Assembly: GCF_009846885.1 (NCBI RefSeq)
Contig: NZ_WUWM01000047.1
Coordinates: 1-42,006 of the forward strand
Source: Paenibacillus puerhi
GTDB taxonomy: Bacteria > Bacillota > Bacilli > Paenibacillales > NBRC-103111
Direction of reading: 5' to 3'
DNA length: 42,006 bases
Positions 33,302-42,006 of the stretch are shown in pieces. The notes beneath the pieces are model-generated. The model ran no database searches and had not been told where the DNA came from. It saw nothing but the letters and a program-made list of their open reading frames with translations. The position numbers were made by a program, and so were the translations under genes. Numbering within the stretch: the first letter of the stretch is position 1; the number at the start of each line of letters is the position of its first letter.

Positions 33302-34246
33302 ATGAACAGGAATGCGGAGGCGACAAGAACCAATAAGTTGATCACCGGTTTCAAAAGGTATTGGCTCATTTATTTGATGATGCTGCCGGGCTTTCTGTAC
33401 CTGATCATATTTCAATATATTCCGATGTACGGGATTATTATTGCCTTTCAAGATTTCAAGCCGTTCGGCGGCATCGAGTCGATCATCTTCAATCCGGATT
33501 GGGTAGGGTTGAAGCACTTTCGGGATTTTTTCAGCTCCTATTATTTTACGCGCCTGCTGACCAATACGCTGCTTATCAGCGTGTATAAACTGGTGCTGAG
33601 CTTTGCCTCGGCGATTTTGCTGGCGCTTCTGATCAACGAAGTAAGAAATAAGAGGTTTAAGAAGATCGCACAATCGATCTCGTACCTCCCGCATTTTTTG
33701 TCAGCGGTTATTATTGCGGGGCTGGTGAGCTTTATATTATCCCCGTCGGGCGGACCTATTAATGGGATCATGCAGGCGTTAGGCTCGCAGCCGATCGACT
33801 TCTTGGGCAACGAAAACTACTTCAGAAGCATCTTGGTCGTAACCCACGTCTGGGCGTCGGTAGGCTGGGGCAGCATTGTGTACCTTGCCGCTCTTGCTGG
33901 TACGCCGGTGGAATTGTACGAAAGCGCCGATCTGGACGGAGCGTCACGTTTTCAGAAAATGTGGTACATCAGTATCCCGTCCATTTCACACATCATTATT
34001 ATTTTGTTAATTCTGGATCTCGGCAATATCCTGGATGCGGGGTTCGAACAGGTGCTGCTCTTGTACTCGCCAGGCGTTTACAGCGTTGGGGATATTATCG
34101 ATACGTATGTATACCGCGAAGGGCTATTGAACGCGAACTATTCGTATGCTTCGGCCATCGGATTATTTAAGAATGTGGTGGCGCTTGTGCTCATCCTGCT
34201 GGCTAATAAGGGAGCCAAAATGTTCGGGGATAAGGGGGTATGGTAA
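33302..34246 (+). CDS. ABC transporter permease, LplB family
   Basis: A 314-residue inner-membrane permease of the CUT1 (LplB-type) group. Six membrane helices are predicted, beginning with YWLIYLMMLPGFLYLIIF, and the EAA loop that docks the ATPase is ELYESADLDGASRFQKMWYI followed by SIPSIS. It pairs with the next gene to form the channel for the sugar delivered by the upstream lipoprotein. ATG 33302 is preceded by GGTGGTGAT, and the 44-base gap to the lipoprotein gene supports co-transcription. Confidence 0.92.
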   Translation: MNRNAEATRTNKLITGFKRYWLIYLMMLPGFLYLIIFQYIPMYGIIIAFQDFKPFGGIESIIFNPDWVGLKHFRDFFSSYYFTRLLTNTLLISVYKLVLSFASAILLALLINEVRNKRFKKIAQSISYLPHFLSAVIIAGLVSFILSPSGGPINGIMQALGSQPIDFLGNENYFRSILVVTHVWASVGWGSIVYLAALAGTPVELYESADLDGASRFQKMWYISIPSISHIIIILLILDLGNILDAGFEQVLLLYSPGVYSVGDIIDTYVYREGLLNANYSYASAIGLFKNVVALVLILLANKGAKMFGDKGVW

Positions 34247-34248
34247 CT

Positions 34249-35145
34249 ATGCAGCACAGTAAAACAATGAAACCGCGCAAGCGGAAAATCGAAATGTTTG
34301 ACATTGTCAATTATTCTGTGCTTTCCTTGTTCAGCTTGGCCATTATCATCCCTTTTATCTTCATTATTAACCAGTCTGTGATGAGGAACGAGGATATTCT
34401 TACGTATGGGTATACACTGATTCCCAAATCGATTTCTTTCTCGGCGTACCACTATTTACTCGTCGAAAACAGCGCCATGCTGCGCGCCTTTCTCGTCAGT
34501 GTCGGCGTAACGGGCTTCGGAACGTTCTTAAATGTGCTGGTAACCAGCATGTTTGCCTATGGTCTGTCGAAGAAGAACTTGCCTTATCGTAATTTTTTTA
34601 CCATTTTGCTGTTTATTACGATGCTCTTTAACGGCGGACTTATTCCGAAGTATTTGCTCATTTCGTCCATCGGCTTAAAGGATACGTACCTCGCCTTGAT
34701 TCTTCCGGGATTAATGAGCGCGTGGAACACATTGATTTTACGCAACTTTTTCTCGGCGATTCCGGATAGCCTGATTGAATCCGCGCATCTGGACGGAGCG
34801 AATGAGTATAAAATTTTCTCGTCGATCATACTCCCGTTGTCGAAGGCGGCGCTGGCGACGATTGGGCTCTTCTACGCGGTGGCACATTGGAATAATTGGT
34901 TTAACGCGGCGATCTTTATTACGGATAAGAACAAGTGGCCGATGCAGCTGCTGCTGAAGGAAATGCTGGACGCGATCCATGTAGCCGCGAGTTCCGGAGC
35001 GGTCGATTCGATTGCCAATACGCTGCCGACGGAAAGCGTCAAAGCCGCGGCGATCATCATTACCACATTCCCGATTGTGATGGTATATCCGTTTGTTCAG
35101 AAATACTTTGTCAAGGGAGTTATGATCGGTTCGGTCAAGGGTTAA
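34249..35145 (+). CDS. ABC transporter permease, YtcP family (CUT1)
   Basis: A 298-residue second permease of the pair. It has six helices (first SLFSLAIIIPFIFIINQSV) and the EAA motif SLIESAHLDGANEYKIFSSI before ILPLSK, plus the conserved IGSVKG end. ATG 34249 has AAGGGGG ten bases upstream; ATG 34240, which overlaps the previous stop, has that site too close. The gene overlaps nothing else and precedes the beta-propeller enzyme by 25 bases. Confidence 0.92.
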   Translation: MQHSKTMKPRKRKIEMFDIVNYSVLSLFSLAIIIPFIFIINQSVMRNEDILTYGYTLIPKSISFSAYHYLLVENSAMLRAFLVSVGVTGFGTFLNVLVTSMFAYGLSKKNLPYRNFFTILLFITMLFNGGLIPKYLLISSIGLKDTYLALILPGLMSAWNTLILRNFFSAIPDSLIESAHLDGANEYKIFSSIILPLSKAALATIGLFYAVAHWNNWFNAAIFITDKNKWPMQLLLKEMLDAIHVAASSGAVDSIANTLPTESVKAAAIIITTFPIVMVYPFVQKYFVKGVMIGSVKG

Positions 35146-35170
35146 CTTTATAGGAATTGTGGAGGTTATC

Positions 35171-36583
35171 ATGGAAAAGAAGCTTTTATTATTAGATACT
35201 GCGGTGATCAAGAAATTTGAAAATATGACCATCAAGCCGGGCGAGATTAAAAAGAGCTCGCATAACCCGCTGTTTACCGAGGATTTCTTCTCGAACCCGC
35301 CCCGTCCATGGGAGGTTCGTTACGATAACGGATACCCGAACGTGTTCTACGATGAAGCATATAAGATTTACCGCTGTTATTATACCTTGTTCGTGATCGA
35401 TCAGGTGTCAGCAACGACCCCGCTGGACAAGCGCAGAGGGAATCAGTACGTCCCTAGGCCAGGACGCGAGACCGGACTTGCGTACGCTTACTCGGAAGAC
35501 GGGATCAACTGGATCAAGCCAAGTCTGGGCACGGTGGAGTTCCAGGGCAGCACCGACAACAACCTGATCATGCTGGACGCACACGGGGCATCCGTATTCC
35601 GAGACCCTCGCGAAACCGATCCGGCCAAACGCTACAAAATGATGCTTCGTCTGGACGAGGACCCGAGGCTGCTTGCAGCTTCGTTCTCGCCGGACGGCGT
35701 CCATTGGTGCGAGCCGATTCCGTGGGAGCCGCGGGTTCGCGTGATCAAGGCCGACACCCACAATTTTGCTTATTGGGATGAGCATTTAGAGAAGTATGTG
35801 CTGATCTCCCGCCATTGGACCCGGAATTTGCGCAATGTGGTCCGCAGCGAAAGCGATGATTTTATAAACTGGAGCAAGCCGGTGGAGGTATTTAAGGGAG
35901 ACGGGCTGGACGATCAAATCTATTCGATGCCGATCTTCCGTTATGCCGACTTGTACCTTGGACTTGCAACCATTTACCATGACGGGGACCGCGAGCTTGC
36001 GCACTGGGATAAGGTTGACTGCGAGCTGACCTTCAGCGGAGACACCTTGTCCTGGAGCCGGGTTTGCTCAGGAGTTCCGGTTATCCCGCGCGGAAAAGGC
36101 GAATACCCGGATGGGGACTACGATAGCGGGTGCATTTATCCGAGTATTCCAGTCGTCCATCCAGACCGGATCGATTTTTATTATATGGGCGGCAACGGGC
36201 AGCATACCAACTTCCGCGAAACGAGCCTGAACGTGGCGTCGATTGGGATCGACCGGTTTGCCGGCTATGAGCCCGTCGATAAACTGCGGGAGGGAACATT
36301 GGAAACTTCCATGTTAACCACGACGGGAGGATGCCTGTGTCTAACCGCGGACATCTGGGAAGATGGCTATGTGAAGGTGGAAATCCGTGATCGGGACGGA
36401 AATCCGGTGGACGGTTACCGTTTTGAAGAGTTTCAAACGATTACGGAAACGATGACCGACGGCGCGGTGCTATGGAACAAGTATGACGAGTTGGGAAGTC
36501 ATGAACAAGGGTTCAAGATTGGCTTTAAAGTGAAGAATGCCAGGCTGTATGCGATCAAAGGCCGCATTGCTTTGAAAGGCTAG
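35171..36583 (+). CDS. beta-propeller glycosidase-like protein
   Basis: A 470-residue protein that looks like a five-bladed propeller glycoside hydrolase (GH32/GH43/GH33-like). Repeated blade motifs resemble sialidase Asp boxes: YSEDGINWIKP, FSPDGVHWCEP and SDDFINWSKP. Candidate acidic residues occur near NGYPNVFYDE and DYDSGCIYPSIP. There is no signal peptide, so it acts in the cytoplasm on imported oligosaccharide. The C-terminal ~100 residues are a beta-sandwich. ATG 35171 follows GGAGGT; GTG 35159 is an alternative start. It lies between the transporter genes and a sialic-acid-lyase-family aldolase, so a sialoside or similar acid sugar is plausible. Exact family and substrate are not established. 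Confidence 0.75.
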   Translation: MEKKLLLLDTAVIKKFENMTIKPGEIKKSSHNPLFTEDFFSNPPRPWEVRYDNGYPNVFYDEAYKIYRCYYTLFVIDQVSATTPLDKRRGNQYVPRPGRETGLAYAYSEDGINWIKPSLGTVEFQGSTDNNLIMLDAHGASVFRDPRETDPAKRYKMMLRLDEDPRLLAASFSPDGVHWCEPIPWEPRVRVIKADTHNFAYWDEHLEKYVLISRHWTRNLRNVVRSESDDFINWSKPVEVFKGDGLDDQIYSMPIFRYADLYLGLATIYHDGDRELAHWDKVDCELTFSGDTLSWSRVCSGVPVIPRGKGEYPDGDYDSGCIYPSIPVVHPDRIDFYYMGGNGQHTNFRETSLNVASIGIDRFAGYEPVDKLREGTLETSMLTTTGGCLCLTADIWEDGYVKVEIRDRDGNPVDGYRFEEFQTITETMTDGAVLWNKYDELGSHEQGFKIGFKVKNARLYAIKGRIALKG

Positions 36584-36606
36584 AACAACTTCAGGAGATG
36601 GTTACG

Positions 36607-37524
36607 ATGAAACCGTACGATGTAGACAAATTCAAGGGCATTATTATTGCGATGTATGCTTGCTACGATGAGCATGGGGACGTATCCCTGGCAGCTGTGA
36701 AGAAGCTGGCCCGCCATTATGTCAACGTCGGCGTAAAAGGCTTGTACGTCGGCGGAAGCACAGGCGAAGGGATGCTGCAAAGCGCTGCCGAACGCAAGCT
36801 TGTGCTTGAGGCGGTGATGGAGGAGGTTCGCGGGGAGCTGGCGGTGATCGTGCATGTCGGCGCGCCTTCGACACGGGAGAGCGTAGAGCTTTCACAACAT
36901 GCGGAATCGGTTGGCGCAGATGCGATATCCGCGGTGCCGGCGATTTATTACCGACTGTCGCCTGCCAGCGTGGAGAAGCATTGGCAGGAGATGATCGACA
37001 GCACGTCGCTGCCGTTTATCATCTACCATATTCCGCAGACGACAGGCTTCCAGCTCTCAACTTCGCTTCTTACGAAGATGGCTGCTCAAGAGAAGGTGAT
37101 CGGGGTGAAAATTTCTTCGGAAAGCACCTACGAGCTGCAGCAGTTCAAAGCGGCGGGCGGACCCGATTTCCTCGTGTTCAACGGTCCCGACGAACAGTAC
37201 TTGGCAGGCCGAAGCATCGGTGCGGACGGGGGAATTGGAGGCACGTACGGCATTATGCCGGAGCTGTTCATGAAAATAGAACAATGCTTTGCCGACGGCC
37301 AAATGGAAGAAGCCCGGGAGTGGCAATTCCGCGTGAACGAAATTATTTCTGAACTGCTTGCCACGGTTTCCTTATACGGCGCTTGCAAAGCGATATTGAA
37401 GCTTCGTGGTCTTGATATCGGCGCCCCACGGCTGCCGCTGCTGCCAATCCCTGATGGCGATATGGAGCGTGTGTCCAAGCTGAACGCTAAGATCTTGAGC
37501 TATATTGCGCAATCCAGGGCATAA
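36607..37524 (+). CDS. N-acetylneuraminate lyase/dihydrodipicolinate synthase family aldolase
   Basis: A 305-residue TIM-barrel aldolase. Class I signatures are YVGGSTGEGMLQS (GGSTGE at 49-54), Tyr140 in FIIYHIPQTTGF and the Schiff-base Lys168 in VIGVKISSES. GGSTGE and YxIPxxTG resemble N-acetylneuraminate lyase more than DapA, though 2-keto-3-deoxy-sugar aldolases share these motifs. It cleaves a 2-keto-3-deoxy acid to pyruvate and an aldehyde. The last gene of the glycan operon; AGGAG precedes ATG 36607 by ten bases, while ATG 36598 is too close to it. A second gene for an acylmannosamine kinase or epimerase is not visible here. Confidence 0.85.
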   Translation: MKPYDVDKFKGIIIAMYACYDEHGDVSLAAVKKLARHYVNVGVKGLYVGGSTGEGMLQSAAERKLVLEAVMEEVRGELAVIVHVGAPSTRESVELSQHAESVGADAISAVPAIYYRLSPASVEKHWQEMIDSTSLPFIIYHIPQTTGFQLSTSLLTKMAAQEKVIGVKISSESTYELQQFKAAGGPDFLVFNGPDEQYLAGRSIGADGGIGGTYGIMPELFMKIEQCFADGQMEEAREWQFRVNEIISELLATVSLYGACKAILKLRGLDIGAPRLPLLPIPDGDMERVSKLNAKILSYIAQSRA

Positions 37525-37710
37525 GTAGTCCTTGGCTCATCGCAGAGGCGGTGAAGTACTCGATTCAAGGCGAAGAAATTTTCGCTAACCCTATGGAAAT
37601 CACGACCAAGCGCCGGGAGGGTCACCGTTGTAGGCCGAATTCAATGCCATAGCTATGGGATAGGCCGGGTGTTTGTTATATTTTAGTAATTCTATATCTC
37701 ACATAGGCTA
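37525..37710. other. intergenic stretch with possible coding remnant
   Basis: Within this 186-base stretch one frame (about 37549-37650) reads KYSIQGEEIFANPMEITTKR with no start or ribosome binding site. It looks protein-like but I do not recognise it and it may be chance or a gene remnant. The rest shows nothing. Confidence 0.3.
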
Positions 37711-37745
37711 AGCCAGTCCTGTTTCTTAGGGGGACTGGCTTTTTT
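37711..37745 (+). terminator. terminator of the glycan operon
   Basis: AGCCAGTCC (37711-37719) pairs with GGACTGGCT (37732-37740), followed by TTTTT. It lies 186 bases after the aldolase stop and 171 bases before the SLH gene, whose promoter must lie in the AT-rich remainder. Confidence 0.85.
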
Positions 37746-37916
37746 GCGATAAAGCGAGGCCAGCTTCCGTAAGGGCACATGCTAGGTCTAACACATATCT
37801 TCCAACCATGTGTAGAACTACTAAAATAATGGTATATTTATTTACCTATTTCTTCTATAATTAGACCGACTTCATAGAAATAGCATCGAATACATCATTT
37901 GGAGGCATAAGGGCGT

Positions 37917-40900
37917 ATGAATAAGGGATTTACTCGAAGAATGGTCACTTATCTTGCGGCAGGGACCATGCTGACAAGCTTGGTTCTCCCAGCTATGGCG
38001 TCCGAAGCTAAGCAAGGCGCGATTTTTACGGATACGCATCAGTCTTTTGCGGAGCATGAAATAACGGAATTGGCCAGTCAAGGCATCCTCTCGGGATACC
38101 CGGACGGAACATTTCAGCCTGCGAAATTGATCACCCGCGCGGAGCTGGCCAAGATATTAGTCTTGAGTCAAGGACTTGCGGAGGAACCGGATAAGGCTGA
38201 GCCGTTCTTGGATGTAAGCAAGGACAGCTGGTATCGAGGTTACGTGGGGGCTTTGACTGCAAGCGGTCTGACGAAGGGGACCTCGGAGCATAGCTTTTCT
38301 CCGGATGCTCACGTGACAAGGGAGGAGCTCATTGTCTTTTTTATTCGTTCCTTGGGATTGGAGAAAGAAGCAGGTCAATTTCGAGAGTCTCCATCCTTTG
38401 CCGACTACGCCGATGTGGCAGACTGGGCTAAGCCCGCTGTTGCGATATCCTCACGGATCGGACTCGTCAACGGTATCGGTAATCCCGACGGTACGCTTAG
38501 CTTCAAACCTAAGCAGCCGGCTGATCGTCAGGCTATGGCGAGGCTGACCTATGAATACAAGATGAATCAAGCGGACTATAGAGCCAAGACCAAAGCATTG
38601 ATAGAGGAGCAAGAACAGACAGCAGGAGATACTCCGGTTATTCAATCGGCGACAGCTGTCTCCTCCACGACCGTAGAGCTCACCTTTGCCTTACCCGTTC
38701 AGGACGTCAATAAGTCGCAGTTTTCCTTCGACCCGAAATTGGAAATAAAGGAGTCTGCTTTAAAAGCTGGGAGCAATAAGATCGTCGTGCTGACGACTGC
38801 GGCTCAAAGCGCGGGTCAGGTGTATAAGCTCAGCTATAAGGGGAAAGCAACAGGACTCAGTATAACAGGCATAGGCACACCGTTAGTTGGCGGAGGCGGC
38901 GGGGGTGGAGGCGGTGGCGGTGGGGGAACTCCTGCCGCGTCCACAGCCGAACAGCTGCTTGCAAGCGGAAAACCGCAGACCTCGATTACAATCAGCAAAA
39001 CGGGCACCTACGGACCAGCTGATGGAGCGGTTACGACAGTTCAGGAACTGATCGTGGACCCGGGTCCCGACGGTGAAGTGACGTTGCAAAATATCCACCC
39101 GGAGCGGTTATTCGTCAGGTCGGGAAGTGCCAATTCCATCAAGCTGAGAAATACGATCGTCAAGCAGCTAAAGGTTCATACCTTAAATAATAACGGTAAA
39201 GAAGTAAGGATCGAGGCTCAACAAGGAACGGCTATTACGGAAACGGAAGTTTCCTCTCAGACGATCCTGGAATCTTCGTCGGCAGAAGGGAAATTTGGAG
39301 CCATCAAGCTTACAGCTTCAGCAGAGGGCAAGATCATTACGTTGAAGGGTCGGTTTGACAGCGAGGTAACGTCCGAGGCACCAGGGGTCGTGCTTAAAGC
39401 AGCCCCTCCGGCCAGTGGAAGTGGAGTGGATCAGACTGCTATCCGACTGCTCATATTGAAAGCTAACGCAGCGGTAAGCACCGATGAGGCCGCGGCTTGG
39501 GGAGCGATAAGGATGGCTTCCCCTAAAATGGAGCTTCGGCTGGACGGCAAAGGAAGGATCGGACAGGTGTACGTCGCGGGCGAAGCAGGAGATTCCAAAC
39601 TTCATGTTGGGGCAGGCGTTCGGTTGAATACGTTGACGAGCGATGCAGCCTTAGCTGTTACCGGAGACCCCGAGTCTATCGCCAACCTGTTTATTGAAGG
39701 AGGGGTCACGCCTCAGATTGATCCGGACCTAGCAGCAAGTGCCAAGATGAAAGCTATTCAGCGGGTGAATGATTTATATAATTCACTTAACGCTATTGTT
39801 AACTATGAGTTACTGGTCTCCAAAATGGAGGAAGCGAATCAAGCCTTCCAGACCGCCCAGAAACTGGGGGCGACGGTAGGTGATTTGGATACCGGAAGCT
39901 TGCAGAGCTACGATAGAGCCAAAGAAACGTACCGGATTTTGAGCGAGATTTTTAATAAGGTGACGCTTGGTTTTAAGGAAGGTGATTCGGCACAGTCGGT
40001 AACCAAAGAGCCTCTATGGGGCAACGGGGACGGTCGGGATTACTACGTAGCTTGGACGTCCAGCCATCCTCAATTTATTTCCTCCTTTAATTTTCAACGT
40101 CCTGCAGCAGGAGAAGGGGATGCGGAGGTTACCGTCCAAGCCCATATCTACTATAAGGCATACATCATGACTAAATCCTTTGTTGTGACGCTCAAGCAGC
40201 ATGAAGGGAATATCAAGCACATCAGCAGCTTGCGCTCCGATCTGGTTGCCGTCGAATTCGATTCGCCTATAGTGAGTCCGCAGGCAGCCGAGTTTGATAT
40301 GGATGGAGGTCTGCAAATAACGAAGGTTACTCATTACCCGCAGTATCCAGACCTTGTCGTTCTGAACGTAGACGGGCAAACGGCCGATAAGCTCTATACC
40401 CTGACCTTTAAGGGCAAGGTTCCGGCCCATACCTTTAGGGGCAGCTTGGAGGATAGCTGCTCGGCTACTACTTGCCATCTCCCATCCAGAGGGATCCATG
40501 TTCCGATTCCAGGCATATGGGTTGATGGGTCACTGGAAGGCTATGTGAGGGACCGCCTAGGTAAGGAGGTGGCTGGAGCAAGCGTCGTGCTGGAAGGAAC
40601 GGACCGACAGACGTTAACGAACGAGTGGGGATTCTATAGGTTCGATCAAGTTCCTTCAGGAAAAAGTTATACCTTGACGGTTACTAAGGAAGGGTATACC
40701 ACGGTGACAACAACTCCCATAACGCTTGGCTCCGGCGAGCCGCGGTCGGTCCAGCCGATCACGCTAACAGGGAAACCGGGTCCCTTTCAAAGCCTGAGCG
40801 TTAATTACATTGGGTCTACGTCGGTTAATTTCTATATTTTTATAAATGTTGATGTGGAACAAGTAAAGATATATAAGGACGGTGTGCTGGTGGACAGTTC

Positions 40901-41405
40901 GAGTTGGTTGTTCGACTCTCTTACTCCGGCTACGACCTATACGTTTGCGTTCCAAGGCTGCAACGAGGCAGGCTGCTCGGAGCCAGAGACGATTGTAGTT
41001 ACGACCAAAGCCCAGTTGGAGCTTGAAAGCCTCACTCCTTACCACAGCGTGACCGGACAAGTTTATGCCCCCTTGGTAACCGGGGAGGGGCAACGATATG
41101 AGCTGCCAAGGGGCTCTCAGGATGCAGATCTGATTCTTATTAAGTTTAAGGCGCCTGCCCACGGTTTAGGCGATGTCACCCCTGAACTTGATTTTGCGGG
41201 AGTCGACGTCATTGGCCTGAGCATAGATGGCGCGAACAAAATAAAGGCTTCCAAGCTTGAATGGGGAGGAGAAACATATCTTGCTATACAGCGCTATAAA
41301 ACAAGTGTACCAACCGTTCAATATATACTAACGGGGCTGAAAATTAAACTCTCGGGCACTTGGTATGACGTTGATTACGTGGATTATATCCTCGATTATA
41401 AGTAG
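37917..41405 (+). CDS. large SLH-domain surface protein with poly-Gly linker and Ig-like modules
   Basis: A 1162-residue secreted protein with a signal peptide (LAAGTMLTSLVLPAMASEA). Three SLH modules (about 36-79, 94-140, 150-200) anchor it to pyruvylated wall polymer. An SbsA-type Ig domain (SATAVSSTTVELTFALPVQD, about 240-320) is followed by a 13-residue glycine run (about 324-336). A long beta-rich region comes next, then a carboxypeptidase-regulatory-like domain (SLEGYVRDRLGKEVAGASVV, about 870-945) and a fibronectin-III-like domain (about 955-1035). No catalytic motif is visible, so an adhesin or structural role is likely. GGAGG and AAGGG precede ATG 37917. It is monocistronic; the glycan operon upstream ends at its own terminator. 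Confidence 0.9.
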   Translation: MNKGFTRRMVTYLAAGTMLTSLVLPAMASEAKQGAIFTDTHQSFAEHEITELASQGILSGYPDGTFQPAKLITRAELAKILVLSQGLAEEPDKAEPFLDVSKDSWYRGYVGALTASGLTKGTSEHSFSPDAHVTREELIVFFIRSLGLEKEAGQFRESPSFADYADVADWAKPAVAISSRIGLVNGIGNPDGTLSFKPKQPADRQAMARLTYEYKMNQADYRAKTKALIEEQEQTAGDTPVIQSATAVSSTTVELTFALPVQDVNKSQFSFDPKLEIKESALKAGSNKIVVLTTAAQSAGQVYKLSYKGKATGLSITGIGTPLVGGGGGGGGGGGGGTPAASTAEQLLASGKPQTSITISKTGTYGPADGAVTTVQELIVDPGPDGEVTLQNIHPERLFVRSGSANSIKLRNTIVKQLKVHTLNNNGKEVRIEAQQGTAITETEVSSQTILESSSAEGKFGAIKLTASAEGKIITLKGRFDSEVTSEAPGVVLKAAPPASGSGVDQTAIRLLILKANAAVSTDEAAAWGAIRMASPKMELRLDGKGRIGQVYVAGEAGDSKLHVGAGVRLNTLTSDAALAVTGDPESIANLFIEGGVTPQIDPDLAASAKMKAIQRVNDLYNSLNAIVNYELLVSKMEEANQAFQTAQKLGATVGDLDTGSLQSYDRAKETYRILSEIFNKVTLGFKEGDSAQSVTKEPLWGNGDGRDYYVAWTSSHPQFISSFNFQRPAAGEGDAEVTVQAHIYYKAYIMTKSFVVTLKQHEGNIKHISSLRSDLVAVEFDSPIVSPQAAEFDMDGGLQITKVTHYPQYPDLVVLNVDGQTADKLYTLTFKGKVPAHTFRGSLEDSCSATTCHLPSRGIHVPIPGIWVDGSLEGYVRDRLGKEVAGASVVLEGTDRQTLTNEWGFYRFDQVPSGKSYTLTVTKEGYTTVTTTPITLGSGEPRSVQPITLTGKPGPFQSLSVNYIGSTSVNFYIFINVDVEQVKIYKDGVLVDSSSWLFDSLTPATTYTFAFQGCNEAGCSEPETIVVTTKAQLELESLTPYHSVTGQVYAPLVTGEGQRYELPRGSQDADLILIKFKAPAHGLGDVTPELDFAGVDVIGLSIDGANKIKASKLEWGGETYLAIQRYKTSVPTVQYILTGLKIKLSGTWYDVDYVDYILDYK

Positions 41406-41515
41406 AACTTGAACCATCTGTGCTGGAACTCCCGCCGATTTTAAAATGAATAGGCAGATTCGGTAAAATTTGCTATAGTAAGCAGATGAGCTTATTCTTT
41501 GAAGGAGGCATACTG

Positions 41516-41824
41516 ATGTCAGAGCGTATTCAGCACATGGTGATCTTTTGCTTGAAGCATCCGAGGGGATCGGCGGAAGCGCAGCAATTTTTGCAGGATG
41601 GACGCTCCATCTTGAGCAGCATTCCGACTGTTCAGGATTTCCGCGTCTACGATCAGATCAGCCCCAAGAATGACTTCGACTATGGTTTTGCGATGACTTT
41701 CTCTGGTCAAGCGGACTACGATGCCTATAATGAACATCCTCTTCATACCGACTTTGTGGACAACCGCTGGAAGGTAGAAGTGGAACGGTTCCTGGAGATT
41801 GACTTCAGCGATTACAGCAAGTAG
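41516..41824 (+). CDS. Dabb-family (stress-responsive A/B barrel) protein
   Basis: A 102-residue dimeric alpha+beta barrel protein. It begins ERIQHMVIFCLKHPRGSAEA, followed by an alpha-helix and SIPTVQDFRVYDQISPKNDF, then FAMTFSGQADYDAYNEHPLH, the usual Dabb core including the H-x(n)-NEHPxH segment. Members act in stress response or as small ring-forming cyclases; the function here is unknown. ATG 41516 has GGAGG seven bases upstream; the frame opens at 41486 but the earlier codons are not needed. A strong hairpin follows at 41841. Confidence 0.88.
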   Translation: MSERIQHMVIFCLKHPRGSAEAQQFLQDGRSILSSIPTVQDFRVYDQISPKNDFDYGFAMTFSGQADYDAYNEHPLHTDFVDNRWKVEVERFLEIDFSDYSK

Positions 41825-41840
41825 AACGAGGTTTTTTGCG

Positions 41841-41875
41841 AGCAGCTCTGGCCCGGTTACCGGGCCAGAGCTGCT
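41841..41875 (+). terminator. 17-bp GC-rich hairpin ahead of the group II intron
   Basis: AGCAGCTCTGGCCCGGT and its complement form a near-perfect stem with a tight TTA-centred loop, ending at 41875, 17 bases after the Dabb stop. A T-run does not follow; the group II intron 5' end begins eight bases later, which may have displaced it. Confidence 0.8.
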
Positions 41876-41882
41876 TGTGCTT

Positions 41883-42006
41883 GTGCGCCCGGCATGGGCG
41901 ATAACTAGGCGGTGCAAGTCCGCTACAGGCTTGGCAGTAGGAACTGTTAGCTGAAGGCAAGGGTGTCGGTCGTGAGGTCGAATCTGAAGGAAGCCGGAAG
42001 CAAACC
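41883..42006 (+). mobile_element. group II intron, 5' end (partial)
   Basis: Sequence from 41883 starts GTGCGCCCGGCATGGGCG and continues through GGCGGTGCAAGTCCGCTA, CTTGGCAGTAGGAACTG and CTGAAGGAAGCCGGAAGC, the conserved opening of bacterial group II intron domain I. The 5' boundary GUGCG is the canonical splice site. The reverse transcriptase and 3' end would lie beyond the window. Insertion right after a hairpin terminator matches the habit of class C introns, but the class is an inference. Confidence 0.85.

Noticed and set aside
38888..38930. GGC/GGT-rich repeat as a possible structured or mobile repeat
   Set aside because: It encodes a 13-residue glycine linker in frame within the SLH protein, a common feature of such proteins.
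1..42006. CRISPR arrays, tRNA and rRNA genes
   Set aside because: I saw no regularly spaced direct repeats and no tRNA- or rRNA-like sequence by eye; a computational scan would be needed to exclude small or divergent ones.

Overview
The window looks like a chromosomal segment of Paenibacillus or a close relative (Paenibacillaceae, Bacillota). Supporting signs are purine-rich ribosome binding sites with frequent GTG/TTG starts, S-layer-homology (SLH) proteins, YheC/YheD-type ATP-grasp spore genes, a lipoprotein/LplB/YtcP-type polysaccharide ABC transporter beside a divergent AraC regulator, and a CsoR-type copper operon. Genus is inferred from gene content, not from a marker gene.

Layout. 1-4.9 kb is a decayed area: an IS630 transposase, an SLH-gene remnant, a frameshifted asparagine-oxygenase-like dioxygenase, a frameshifted ATP-grasp gene and its intact divergent paralogue. 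4.8-7.0 kb is a TetR/luciferase-like monooxygenase/truncated DoxX cassette bounded by two near-identical terminator hairpins. 7.1-12.4 kb holds two divergent operons: a pyruvate-oxidase-like enzyme plus a short-chain dehydrogenase, and a membrane protein/gluconate-dehydrogenase-subunit-3/GMC-oxidoreductase set. 12.4-18.7 kb carries a small zincin-like protein, a chemoreceptor with a structured leader, a VOC protein, a sigma-factor remnant, and a divergent DMT exporter/MocR regulator pair around a perfect palindrome. 18.8-24.0 kb is metal homeostasis: a CzcD-type exporter and copZ-copA-lipoprotein-csoR.

24.0-30.0 kb holds the most interesting locus, a compact three-gene minus-strand operon. 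In transcription order it encodes (1) a protein with an N-terminal nitrilase-fold domain and an apparent Glu-Lys-Cys triad, (2) an 1114-residue Rad50/SMC-like ATPase with a CPLC zinc hook and a 200-residue N-terminal extension, and (3) a two-helix membrane protein with a C-terminal macro domain resembling the Thoeris effector ThsA. No TIR gene is present. I read this as a candidate undescribed anti-phage (abortive-infection type) system. That function is inference.

30.1-37.5 kb has a broken glycosyltransferase, then an AraC regulator divergent from a five-gene glycan-use operon: solute-binding lipoprotein, two permeases, a beta-propeller glycosidase-like protein and an N-acetylneuraminate-lyase-family aldolase. 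37.9-42 kb has a 1162-residue SLH surface protein, a Dabb-family protein, a strong hairpin, and the 5' end of a group II intron just after that hairpin, cut by the window end.

Several genes carry small lesions: single-base deletions in C/G runs, a csoR reading frame with no canonical start codon, and truncated genes. Some may be sequencing errors and others real decay; each is flagged.
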